A stretch of DNA of 37,531 nucleotides from Anaerolineae bacterium. GTDB lineage: Bacteria; Chloroflexota; Anaerolineae; Anaerolineales; Villigracilaceae. Every line of letters starts with the position of its first letter. The first letter of the stretch is position 1. Below the pieces are notes generated by a model. That model made no database searches. It worked only from the letters and a program-made list of their open reading frames with translations, and was not told the origin of the DNA. Below are positions 29,656-37,531 of this stretch, in pieces. A program made the translations under genes and the position numbers. The DNA lies in NCBI GenBank assembly GCA_003130845.1, contig QEXW01000107.1, positions 1-37,531 of the forward strand, in the 5' to 3' direction.

Positions 29656-30603
29656 TTAGGCCGTTTTTTGCAGATATTTTTCTCGCTGTTCTGAGACGCA
29701 TTTTGGCCAGTCTTGTTCGCAGATAGGCAGTTTGCCATTCGCATAAAACCAGAGCATTCCATCTGCTTTGGAGAGTGTGCTGTTGGCAGGAAAACGCTCC
29801 TTCAGCCAGTGAATGGTGTGTCGGAATGCTGGTTGCGCTGCTAGGCCTCGAAATATAGGATGAAAAACAACCCGTTGCCGCACCAGTTTGGCCTGCAAGC
29901 CCATCCGAAACTTGAATTCATTGATGCTTTCGGGGGCGTCCAGTGAGTGCAGTGAGAAAAAAATGCTCTTGATGCCTGGCATCGCCAAGAGATTGCAACT
30001 GACCTGATAAAAAAGAGCATTGTTAACATGTGCATTGAGGAATTTCTGGCGCGAAGCGGCGTATGGAACGTAAAACGTCTCATCTATCTGGCAGGTAATC
30101 AATGCTGCTGCTAATTCACCGTTCACTAAGGCGCCCCAAGCAATGAAGCCCGGCAACCCCTTTGCAGATAAGCAAAGCCGTTCCCAAGTGGCTTTGCTCA
30201 TGCTACTCAGGCGGTTTTGCCGGCTGAGTGTATCTTGCTGCAAAGCCCACCCTTCATCGGCCAGCCGCTCAAAGGGAATTTCTTCCACTGTTGCGTTGCT
30301 TAAGCCACGCCGAACGCCATTGCGTGCTTGTGGCTTTAACAAATCGAGGTGATAGGGAGGTTCTAAGATGACGTGATAACTTACCATTCCCTCTGGGGCA
30401 GTGATAGGGGTGGAATAGCGTAAGGCCAGCGCGTTGTCTTTTGTTTGCAGTTCTCTCAACTCTTCTTCGCAAGGCTCAATCAGCCAACCGTAAGGAAAGG
30501 CTTGCAAGATGTGCGGAGCAACATCGTACCAGTAGCTACTTGGAGTGCGGTAGACATGATGCCCCTGGCGGCGGAGCCACTCTGAATACGTATCTGGATT
30601 CAT
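29656..30603 (-). CDS. FemAB-like GNAT-fold transferase
   Basis: This 315-residue protein resembles the FemAB/Acetyltransf_6 group, which carries GNAT folds acting on lipid-linked or cell-wall sugars. Visible features are YHVILEPPYHLDLLKPQARNGVRRGLS, the acceptor-side motif FIAWGALVNGELAAALITCQ, YVPYAASRQKFLNAHVNNALFYQV, and FSLHSLDAPESINEFKFRMGLQ, which closely fit the family's C-terminal half. Its ATG overlaps the stop of the Wzz/BY-kinase gene by 4 bases (ATGA), so translation is coupled. The donor could be an aminoacyl-tRNA or acyl-CoA; this cannot be decided from sequence. Confidence 0.78.
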   Translation of the reverse strand: MNPDTYSEWLRRQGHHVYRTPSSYWYDVAPHILQAFPYGWLIEPCEEELRELQTKDNALALRYSTPITAPEGMVSYHVILEPPYHLDLLKPQARNGVRRGLSNATVEEIPFERLADEGWALQQDTLSRQNRLSSMSKATWERLCLSAKGLPGFIAWGALVNGELAAALITCQIDETFYVPYAASRQKFLNAHVNNALFYQVSCNLLAMPGIKSIFFSLHSLDAPESINEFKFRMGLQAKLVRQRVVFHPIFRGLAAQPAFRHTIHWLKERFPANSTLSKADGMLWFYANGKLPICEQDWPKCVSEQREKYLQKTA

Positions 30604-32375
30604 ACACCCTCCTTTTGTGGGATGGTTTGTATTGGGCTGGCGAATTGTACGTAATCATATTCAGGAATGTTCCGATTGATGATAGCGCCTAAAATGTGCG
30701 TTTGGCAGCGTTTGAGCTGTTGGCTTGCCTCTACGAACGCGCTGACGTTGATTTTCCCGGGCTGAACAATCAGCAAAACGCCGTCCATGTGCGAGGCTAA
30801 CCAGAGTGAATCGGCATGCGAGATGGCGTCGCCATCAAAAACGATTAAATCGGCTTGTGATTTCAGAACCTCTAGTACGGTTGGGAGATGGGATGTTTGG
30901 TAAAGGATTTCCTTGTTTTCGGTTTTGCCGGCAGGCAGCACCAGCAAATCACCATTGACACCGTTTGGATAGCGGCGCAGTGGAATTTCTTCTACTTTTC
31001 CCTCCAAAACTTCGGCGAAGCCTACTTCGTTGTCTAATCCGAGTAGGGTGTGCAGACGTGGATGCCTAAAGTTCGCATCAATCAGAATGACTCGCTTTCC
31101 CTGTTGTGAATAAGAGAGCGCCAGATTGGCGGCAACGGTGGTTTTTCCTTCGCGTTGGCTTGTGCTGGTAAATAATAAGGTGTGTAGCGTCTTTTTGTTA
31201 CCGACCGATTCAAGCAGGGCGGTTAGTTTATGAAAAATTTGCGCCTGTGTAGAAGAAGGTGCCTTTTCTAAGAGCAGACCTTTTTTGGGGTGCCGTTGAT
31301 GGGGGATTTTGATAAGCGTGGGTTGCCCAAGTAATCGTTCGATTTCGCTGGCTGCTTTAACGGTGTTATCAAGGTAATGAATAGCCAAAACGCCACCAGA
31401 TGCCAACATTAAACCTACCAGGCCAGCAACAGCCATATAAAACAACAATTGCGGGCGCACAGGTTCTTCAGGTGGTGTAGCCGGTTCAACCAGAATGAGA
31501 ATGGGGGTATTTTGCAGGCGCGTTAATTGAATGCTCTGCAGGTTATTCATTAAGTTGAGATACAGTTGCTGATAGAGATTGAGTGTGAGTTGTAGGCTGG
31601 CAATCCGCACGTCCTCTGAGGTCGTTGCTCCGTAGGGCGTTGGTCGGCCCACGAAAATCAGGTTGGTTTGAATTTCTGTGTATTGGCTGAGCAAGGCCCT
31701 GGCTTGTGCCAGTTGCGCTTCTTTTTCGGCAATCACTTCGCGCTGGGCGGAGTTAGGGTTGGGAGGATATTGTGCAATTTCTCGTTCGAGTTGTGAGACT
31801 TCTGCCTGAAGTTGGGAAATCTGCTGATTGACGAAATTCAATTGTTTGTTGATGCTCTCCTCGTTGATGCCTTTGATTTGGCTTTGTAACTCTTTAATTT
31901 GCGCCAACGCGTCCTCGATGCGCACATTGAGCGCATTCTCATACGTGGAATAGCGTCCTTTTTGCGATTCAGTGTCTTTTTGAATCAACACATCAATCAA
32001 TGTGTTGGCAATCTCTGCAGCATGTTGAGGATTGTTTGCCTCCACCGTGACTTTGACAACTTGCGTATTGCCCACTTGTGTCACCGTCACGTTTTGGGAG
32101 TCAATTTCGATGCCCAATATGCGTTCGGCCTCTTCGATAATTGGTTTGGTTTTGATGAGTTCAATGTATGTGCCAATCATCTGCTGGTCGCTCAGATACA
32201 CCGGTTCAGCATTGCTGGCGTTGCGCGAGCGAGTGATTAAGATTTTTGCAGTGGCTTCATACACAGGCGTTTGCACTTTTGCGCCAGCGTAGCCAACCAG
32301 CACACTTAAGACAAACCCTGTGATTAGAATGAATAGCCACTTTTTTACCAGGTAAATCAATTCTTGCAGGCTCAT
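30600..32375 (-). CDS. Chain-length determinant fused to tyrosine-kinase-like ATPase (Wzz/BY-kinase)
   Basis: This 591-residue polysaccharide co-polymerase has TM1 at 13-31, a periplasmic domain with coiled coils at about 150-235, TM2 at 311-333, and a cytoplasmic P-loop domain from about 395. It should set chain length and regulate export with the Wzy protein. Walker A is TSQREGKTTVA (Lys411). Walker A' reads IDANFRHPR (432-440), with Asn where the DxD motif has its second Asp, and Walker B reads IVFDGDA (511-517) without the usual proline. The C-terminal tail has only two tyrosines (Tyr573 and Tyr575), not a full cluster. ATP binding is likely; strong autokinase activity is doubtful. The next gene overlaps by 4 bases. 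Confidence 0.9.
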   Translation of the reverse strand: MSLQELIYLVKKWLFILITGFVLSVLVGYAGAKVQTPVYEATAKILITRSRNASNAEPVYLSDQQMIGTYIELIKTKPIIEEAERILGIEIDSQNVTVTQVGNTQVVKVTVEANNPQHAAEIANTLIDVLIQKDTESQKGRYSTYENALNVRIEDALAQIKELQSQIKGINEESINKQLNFVNQQISQLQAEVSQLEREIAQYPPNPNSAQREVIAEKEAQLAQARALLSQYTEIQTNLIFVGRPTPYGATTSEDVRIASLQLTLNLYQQLYLNLMNNLQSIQLTRLQNTPILILVEPATPPEEPVRPQLLFYMAVAGLVGLMLASGGVLAIHYLDNTVKAASEIERLLGQPTLIKIPHQRHPKKGLLLEKAPSSTQAQIFHKLTALLESVGNKKTLHTLLFTSTSQREGKTTVAANLALSYSQQGKRVILIDANFRHPRLHTLLGLDNEVGFAEVLEGKVEEIPLRRYPNGVNGDLLVLPAGKTENKEILYQTSHLPTVLEVLKSQADLIVFDGDAISHADSLWLASHMDGVLLIVQPGKINVSAFVEASQQLKRCQTHILGAIINRNIPEYDYVQFASPIQTIPQKEGV

Positions 32376-32389
32376 GTTTCTGTCCTTTT

Positions 32390-33493
32390 CTATGCGGTCA
32401 ATCGTCCATTTACGTGTAAGGTGCGGTACACTGCCATCAGTCGTTCTACATACGGCGTAACGTCTAGTGTTTCTACAATTTCACGGCTGCGCGTGCCCAT
32501 CAAACGGCATAAGTGCGGGTTGGTTGCCAGAAAAATTAATTTTTCTGCAAGTGCCCGAACATCCCCTGGGGGAACCAAAAAGCCGTTATATCCGTCGTGT
32601 ACAACTTCAGGGATGCCTCCAACGGGGGTAGATACAATTGCCATGCCGGCGGCCATGCCTTCCAGGATGGCCATAGGCAACCCTTCGTTGTAAGAAGGCA
32701 GGATGAACAGATGAGATTGTGCGAACAGCTCTTTTTTTTCCTGCCCTTGCACTGTGCCGGGTAAACGGCACATTTCGTTTAGTCCTAGTTCTTGCACACG
32801 TGCTCGCGCCTTTTCAAGCAATCCTTCACTTTCTTCATAGCCTGCAATACAAGTTGGAAGGACATGCCCAGCCAATTTCAAGCGACCTAATGCTTCTATC
32901 AAATCAAACGCGCCCTTTCTCAGACCGATACTTCCGATGAACATTGCCTGCACCTGATGAATTTCTTCGGTAGCGTAGTCCGGAAATGCTTTGACGTTAA
33001 TGCAGTTCGGAAGCGCGCAAATCTTGTCGCCGGGAATAATCCCTTGCAAGCGCTGTTTCCAGGTCTCGGAAACAGAAATGACCATGTCGCTTAAGCCCAT
33101 GACCCAGCGCGTGTATTGCTGAAGTGCACGGTTTTTCTGGTCGTATAGGTCATTAAAATCAGCAGCATGAATATGTAAAACAACTTTTGCCCCCAAAAGT
33201 TTGCTCAGCAGGATATAAAACGTGTCTTTCAACCAAGCCAGGCCTTGCGAGGTATGGATGTGAACAATGTGAGGGCGCGTTTTTAAGAACATCAAGAGAA
33301 AGCGCGTATATTGAGAAATTGCCAATAACAAATTTTGCACCGATAGCCGCCCCGATTTTTTGAGATGGCGATTTTTCACGGTGTAACAGTACGATAGACT
33401 TACTTTTTTCTCCAATGCAGGCACCAAGACATCTACAAGCGCGTTGATGCCTCCCACCACGCCAATGCCTGGACCAACCATCAGGATTCTCAT
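32390..33493 (-). CDS. Glycosyltransferase family 4
   Basis: This 367-residue GT-B enzyme begins MRILMVGPGIGVVGGINALV, contains PHIVHIHTSQGLAWLKDTFY and VVLHIHAADFNDLY in the acceptor domain, and has IGSIGLRKGAFDLIEALG plus the EX7E-type segment YNEGLPMAILEGMAAGMAIV in the donor domain. It lies between the Wzy-like polymerase and the Wzz/BY-kinase genes with gaps of 14-22 bases. It adds a sugar to the repeat unit; the specificity is unknown. Confidence 0.9.
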   Translation of the reverse strand: MRILMVGPGIGVVGGINALVDVLVPALEKKVSLSYCYTVKNRHLKKSGRLSVQNLLLAISQYTRFLLMFLKTRPHIVHIHTSQGLAWLKDTFYILLSKLLGAKVVLHIHAADFNDLYDQKNRALQQYTRWVMGLSDMVISVSETWKQRLQGIIPGDKICALPNCINVKAFPDYATEEIHQVQAMFIGSIGLRKGAFDLIEALGRLKLAGHVLPTCIAGYEESEGLLEKARARVQELGLNEMCRLPGTVQGQEKKELFAQSHLFILPSYNEGLPMAILEGMAAGMAIVSTPVGGIPEVVHDGYNGFLVPPGDVRALAEKLIFLATNPHLCRLMGTRSREIVETLDVTPYVERLMAVYRTLHVNGRLTA

Positions 33494-33515
33494 TTTGCCT
33501 CCAATTTGTTCATCC

Positions 33516-34736
33516 CTATCCGGCTGTAGAGTTGGTCAAAGAACCAATCTGTGTACCTACCGGCGCGAACTTGCCATGCTCGTAGAGCCAAAGAAAGGCG
33601 GATGCCAGCGCTAGCATGATATGGATTTGGGTGTGTTGGTACGTCACTGCGCCTAATTCGAAAAACAGCAGAATCAGCAAATAGGCCAAGAAGAAATTTC
33701 GAATTCCGGTGCGTTCGTTACCGATTTTGAACAATTTGATAATCAGATATACATAAAACACGTAATACAAGATTAAGCCTACCAGACCTAAATTCACCAT
33801 CATCTCGATAAAGTTGTTGTGTGCATACACATCATCGAGCACATTCGAGAACAAATAAGCGAAATTGTTCAACCCATGTCCCAAAATGGGTTTGAACTGA
33901 AACCACTTCCAGCCGTTTTCTATCATCATGTAGCGAATTAACGTAGAAGCATCTGCCTCTTCTGGGCCGCCGCGGAAAAAGTCGAACAGCCCCTCGAAGC
34001 GTACACCGATGGTATTGTACAAAGTGGGGATGCTCAAGACACTCCAAACGCCAGCGATGAGCAGCACGAAGAACAAGAGCAGATACAGCACAATCCCCCC
34101 ACGATTGGTTTCCCAGTTTTTAAAAATCATGATTAACAAGAAGAATACGACCGGTACGAGAATATATTTTCTTCCCCCAGTCAGAGCAGTGATGTAGAGC
34201 AGAACCAAAAACATCATTAAATTGAACGGCAGAATTTTTCGGTTGCCATAAAACAAAAGCCACACCACACAGCACAGAGATAGCATGAGGAATGTGGCAA
34301 TAATGTTGGCATTCCCAAATAGCTCTCGGCCAAATCGCCCTTCCGAGTCGAAGGAGATGCCGTAAATCAGTAGATAGAAAACCAGAAAAAGCGGAAAATA
34401 AGAAAAGAAACTAAAAATGCGCTGGAAATCGGTCTTCGTTTGCACATATTGCGCAAAGGCAAACGTTACCAGCCATGTTACAAAGAGCAAATACAGAGCC
34501 GAAAAAACATGCTTTGTGCTGGCAGCATACAAACTTGAAAAGACTCCCATCAGAAAGAGGACGAAATACCAAACCATATAAGCCGTGATTTTTAATGGCA
34601 GTTGCCTCAAGAGGGTTTTCAAGACTGATAGTCCTAAAAACGAATACAGTGGCACCTGTGTGACAATGCGGGGGAAGGTGTCCAGTGGTACAAAAAAGAA
34701 TAAGATGTACATTCCTGCAAAGAAAGATAAGAGCAT
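33516..34736 (-). CDS. O-antigen polymerase/ligase-like membrane protein (Wzy-type)
   Basis: This 406-residue integral membrane protein has about ten to twelve hydrophobic segments and a large periplasmic loop in the second half. That loop contains GHGLNNFAYLFSNVLDDVYAHNNFIEMMVNLGLVG, the characteristic H-N-x-(F/Y) region of the Wzy/WaaL family, preceded by the arginine-containing TLIRYMMIENGWKWF. The protein probably joins lipid-linked repeat units in the periplasm, with chain length set by the Wzz-type protein two genes downstream. Sequence alone does not separate polymerase from ligase; the context favours polymerase. Spacing to its neighbours is 9 and 22 bases. Confidence 0.82.
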   Translation of the reverse strand: MLLSFFAGMYILFFFVPLDTFPRIVTQVPLYSFLGLSVLKTLLRQLPLKITAYMVWYFVLFLMGVFSSLYAASTKHVFSALYLLFVTWLVTFAFAQYVQTKTDFQRIFSFFSYFPLFLVFYLLIYGISFDSEGRFGRELFGNANIIATFLMLSLCCVVWLLFYGNRKILPFNLMMFLVLLYITALTGGRKYILVPVVFFLLIMIFKNWETNRGGIVLYLLLFFVLLIAGVWSVLSIPTLYNTIGVRFEGLFDFFRGGPEEADASTLIRYMMIENGWKWFQFKPILGHGLNNFAYLFSNVLDDVYAHNNFIEMMVNLGLVGLILYYVFYVYLIIKLFKIGNERTGIRNFFLAYLLILLFFELGAVTYQHTQIHIMLALASAFLWLYEHGKFAPVGTQIGSLTNSTAG

Positions 34737-34745
34737 GATTCCCTC

Positions 34746-35834
34746 CTAAATTCTAAAAACGAACCTGTGGATGGCGTTTTCCCAGGCATCGAGAATATAG
34801 GTTGGGTTGAACCTGTCCAAAATTTTGGTGGCATTTTGTCCCATCTGCTCAGCCTGTTGTGGATGGTCGAGCATGAATCGGATGGCCTGTGCCAAGGCGC
34901 GGCTATCGCCTGTTTTGACCAAAATGCCGTTGTGCATGTTTTCTATCAGTTCTGCGGCGCCGCCGGGCGAACAATCGGTAGAAATACACGGTAACCCCAC
35001 AGACATGGCTTCAATCAAAGCATTCGGAATCCCCTCATAATCGGACGATAGAACGAAAAGTCGCGCGCTCTGAATGGCAGCGTAAACATTTTTTGTAACA
35101 CCCGCCAACAGAATGCGGCCTTCTAGTTGATGCTCTGCAATCAGACTGCGGATTCGCATTTCATCTTCCCCATCACCATAGACCACGAGCCGAATTTCTG
35201 GATATTCGGTGGCAATTTGCGCAAAGGCCTGAATGAGAACGTCTTGCCGTTTTTGTTTCAGTTCTAAGCGGCCTACGGTGACAATCGTTTCCTGTATTTC
35301 TGCTCTGTTTGGAGCCGGTGGTTTTTCACCAATATAGGCTGGGTTGGGGATGACAATTGCTTTGGATGGGTTGATGTTGGAATAATATTCTTTGGCTCGA
35401 TGCGTTTGAAAAATATAGCCGTTGGCAAACCGATATACCCCGTCTCGTAATCGGGTAAACCATCCTTGCCAGGCATACGGGTCCCCACGTTCTGCAATGA
35501 TGACAGGGATTCCTGTACCTTGTGCTGCCAAAATCGAGATGAGATTGGGATAGGTCAAAAAAGAGATGATTACCTCCGGTTTGAGCTGACGAATGACATG
35601 GCGTACTTGCCAGACTTGTACGATGCGGCGCAACCCAGGCAGAGCAGGCGGCTGAGGGGGTGCTTGCGCAATGTGTATGCGCGCATCTAAAGCCGGGATA
35701 ATGTTGGGATTTTCATAAGAAAGAAGGTGCACCTCATGGCCTCTCGCGGTTAGACCATTTGCGACGAACGCCATGATTTTGGCAGCCCCGCCGTAAGTCA
35801 TTTTATTGATGACGAACAGAATCTTATGTCTCAT
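34746..35834 (-). CDS. Glycosyltransferase family 4
   Basis: This 362-residue GT-B enzyme begins with ILFVINKMTYGGAAKIMAFV and GHEVHLLSYENPNIIP. Its donor half contains ETIVTVGRLELKQKRQDVLI, RLVVYGDGEDEMRI and the EX7E-type stretch SSDYEGIPNALIEAMSVGLP, followed by CSPGGAAELIENMHNGILV. It is closest in character to GalNAc/Gal-transferring GT4 enzymes, but the donor cannot be assigned. It lies 8-9 bases from both neighbours. Confidence 0.92.
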   Translation of the reverse strand: MRHKILFVINKMTYGGAAKIMAFVANGLTARGHEVHLLSYENPNIIPALDARIHIAQAPPQPPALPGLRRIVQVWQVRHVIRQLKPEVIISFLTYPNLISILAAQGTGIPVIIAERGDPYAWQGWFTRLRDGVYRFANGYIFQTHRAKEYYSNINPSKAIVIPNPAYIGEKPPAPNRAEIQETIVTVGRLELKQKRQDVLIQAFAQIATEYPEIRLVVYGDGEDEMRIRSLIAEHQLEGRILLAGVTKNVYAAIQSARLFVLSSDYEGIPNALIEAMSVGLPCISTDCSPGGAAELIENMHNGILVKTGDSRALAQAIRFMLDHPQQAEQMGQNATKILDRFNPTYILDAWENAIHRFVFRI

Positions 35835-35842
35835 TGGACCTT

Positions 35843-36757
35843 CTAAAAGACGTTTACCAACCCGAATTCACTGAGCAAACGCAGAAATTGCTTGAGGGAT
35901 ACCGTTTCAGGTGCCAGATTTTTGTTGATATTTGATAACTTCTCGAATGCTTCTGAGACTCCCTTTCGTCCTAGGTATTTCCAGATGCGCAAGACAAACA
36001 TCCCATATACAATCGGGTGCGTGATGCCAGGATAAAAAGTCAATTTGACATGAACCGCGCCGCTGTAGTGATAGAGAATTTGCATTCTCTGGCTGAAAAA
36101 TGCGTTCGGGCTAGGGTCATGAATGACGCGCACCGAGGGCATTTCCACAACATATCTGCCATGAAAATACCCTTTCAGCGTGGGGTATAGCTCAGCCATG
36201 CCTCGAAACTGGTAATCGAAGAAAAGCCGGTTGGGGTCCAACCATTTCTCTTTGTCTATCATGCTAGAGCCGCCGTGAAACATCAACACCCGGTAGAATT
36301 CTCCGCTGTGATGGAAGCGAGAGGGAGCAAAGGGCCGTGCATGGTTGAGTTTGGTATCGAAAAGTGAAGTCGTGATGCAAAAAATGTCATCATGCTGACG
36401 CATCACCCGTATCATGTCTTGAAAAAAACTCTCTTTCGGACCTTCAATATAGGCATCATCATCCAAGAAAAAGACAAATCGCCCCCGTGATATTCTCAAC
36501 CCAACGTTGCGTCCAGCAGCACAGCCTATATTTTCCGGCAAATAGTGATATTGCCAGGTACAGGAATGAGACAATAGGAATCTCTCAACATCTTGCTGTG
36601 TTCCATCCTCTGAAGCGTTATCCACAATAACGAACTCTGTCTTTTCGGGTAGGCAGCATTCCACACACGATTGGATTGCTCTTAGGACCTCGTTTTTGCG
36701 GTTTCGAGTCAATATCATGATGGACAATTCGAATGGGTTTTCCTGTGCTCTTTTCAT
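35843..36757 (-). CDS. Glycosyltransferase family 2
   Basis: This 304-residue GT-A enzyme opens with LSIMILTRNRKNEVLRAIQS. It has VIVDNASEDGTQQDV, the donor-orienting NIGCAAGRNVGLRISRGRFVFFLDDDAYI with the DxD metal motif, and a C-terminal region with HDPSPNAFFSQRMQILYHYSG, similar to rhamnosyl-type GT2 enzymes. It probably adds a sugar to the lipid-linked repeat unit in the cytoplasm. The gene is 16 bases after the unidentified gene at the edge and 8 bases before the next GT4. Confidence 0.92.
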   Translation of the reverse strand: MKRAQENPFELSIMILTRNRKNEVLRAIQSCVECCLPEKTEFVIVDNASEDGTQQDVERFLLSHSCTWQYHYLPENIGCAAGRNVGLRISRGRFVFFLDDDAYIEGPKESFFQDMIRVMRQHDDIFCITTSLFDTKLNHARPFAPSRFHHSGEFYRVLMFHGGSSMIDKEKWLDPNRLFFDYQFRGMAELYPTLKGYFHGRYVVEMPSVRVIHDPSPNAFFSQRMQILYHYSGAVHVKLTFYPGITHPIVYGMFVLRIWKYLGRKGVSEAFEKLSNINKNLAPETVSLKQFLRLLSEFGLVNVF

Positions 36758-36773
36758 GGCGAGTTCTCCGATG

Positions 36774-37493
36774 TTAGGCTGAATTTTCTAAAAATTCCAA
36801 AACGTAACCAACAGTCACCGCAGCCCGCTTGAGCCAATAGGGATAGTTTGGATTCCCCAGAATTTCATCAAAATTTCCAGTGAAATAATCGGTAAAGTTT
36901 TTTGCATCAAACGCAACACGCTCAAACGAAAAACGGATATGATGCCCAGGCGGTGAAAGTTTTTGTGGATTCAGGCGGACGAACAAGGCGTGGGGGCTGC
37001 TCAGGAAAAACAGATAACCGTATAAATATTCCCGCCGGATTACTTCAACCAGGCTTGGTGTTTGTGTATTGTGTGGTTCATAGCCATTGTCATATTTAAC
37101 CGTTACCTCGGGCAGTAATTTCGCGTTCAATTTGCGCAGCCGGCCATGAACGTAGTTTTCCCACTCGTCACTAGAAAGCCCCAGTTTTACAGCCTCCAGG
37201 TCAGACAAGAGATGTACTGGTTGTGCAAAGTAACTTAGGTCGGCAAAATTGGCAGGACACCATCGTAAAGAATCATTGATGAATTCGAACCAATTGGCAT
37301 AGTCTTTTTTCGTATGGAACGAGCCGTAAGCAACCCCCTCTTCCAATTGAACCGCTAAATATTGCTTGATGTGTGTCAGGTCACATTCTCTTAGTCCTCG
37401 CGTGATGGCTACTTTGTTATAAATAAATAGCTCGTCAATACATTTGTGGTACAGATGGGAAAACGAAGTGAAGTTATATTTGTTCGCTCCCAT
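36774..37493 (-). CDS. Protein of unknown function, possibly 5'-partial
   Basis: I do not recognise this protein. From the ATG at 37493 it has 239 residues. The same frame stays open with no other start codon to the right window edge (37531), and the ATG lacks a Shine-Dalgarno sequence, so the true N-terminus may lie outside. It is soluble, with no signal peptide or TM segment, and rich in Tyr, Phe, Leu and Asn. Notable stretches are FSHLYHKCIDELFIYNKVAI, SLVEVIRREYLYGYLFFLSS and GHHIRFSFERVAFDAKNF. It is the most upstream gene of the polysaccharide operon seen here and is 16 bases from the GT2 gene, so a role in surface polymer synthesis or decoration is plausible but unproven. Confidence 0.6.
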   Translation of the reverse strand: MGANKYNFTSFSHLYHKCIDELFIYNKVAITRGLRECDLTHIKQYLAVQLEEGVAYGSFHTKKDYANWFEFINDSLRWCPANFADLSYFAQPVHLLSDLEAVKLGLSSDEWENYVHGRLRKLNAKLLPEVTVKYDNGYEPHNTQTPSLVEVIRREYLYGYLFFLSSPHALFVRLNPQKLSPPGHHIRFSFERVAFDAKNFTDYFTGNFDEILGNPNYPYWLKRAAVTVGYVLEFLENSA

Positions 37494-37531
37494 ATCAGGA
37501 TTCTTTAGCGTTGGGCTAGAAAAATGTCCTG

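Noticed and set aside
1-37531. CRISPR array, toxin-antitoxin pair or phage defence genes
   Set aside because: No regularly spaced repeats and no nuclease, methylase-restriction or toxin motifs were seen in any coding region.

Overview
The window is a stretch of bacterial chromosome, most likely from a Chloroflexota (Anaerolineae-type) organism. That placement is an inference from protein style: a membrane module ending in a KLFDIDFLINRALVYG-type motif on a kinase, a dephospho-CoA kinase with a C-terminal extension, Rex next to coaE, many starts without a Shine-Dalgarno sequence, and a cohesin/dockerin protein. No phage, insertion sequence, CRISPR array or rRNA was found.

Left part (1-16950, mostly + strand) is housekeeping. 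gatC-gatA (tRNA amidation) and galE end at a shared terminator. A membrane Ser/Thr kinase lies on the - strand, followed by a class V aminotransferase, tRNA-Pro(TGG), the redox repressor rex with a likely autoregulatory operator, and coaE fused to an acetyltransferase-like domain. cdaA-cdaR (c-di-AMP synthesis and its regulator) come next, then der, a SAM methyltransferase and a phosphomutase-like metalloenzyme. The block ends with a polyphosphate module: a CHAD protein and ppk1 behind an 11-nt periodic repeat that looks like a PHO box.

Middle part (17003-20840, - strand): an ECF sigma factor, DegV and a small membrane protein form an operon. A secreted protein follows, with a barrel-like N-terminal domain, a cohesin-like domain, a CnaB-like domain and a C-terminal dockerin.

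Right part (21134-37493, - strand) is an exopolysaccharide or O-antigen-like locus read right to left. It holds an unidentified protein open at the window edge, GT2, GT4, a Wzy-like polymerase, GT4, a Wzz/BY-kinase fusion, a FemAB-like transferase, GT4, a GNAT enzyme and GT4. After an internal promoter with a 16-bp palindrome come a priming sugar transferase of unusual architecture and three nucleotide-sugar genes (LegB-like dehydratase, nucleotidyltransferase, DegT-type aminotransferase). No Wzx flippase is visible, so the locus probably continues past the right edge.

The most unusual item is the 685-residue protein at 23987-26044. Its phosphoglycosyl transferase domain comes first, then the membrane/Rossmann module that normally precedes it, then a GGDEF domain whose signature is degraded to GEHQF. 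This could be a nucleotide-sensing priming enzyme for polysaccharide synthesis, but that is inference.
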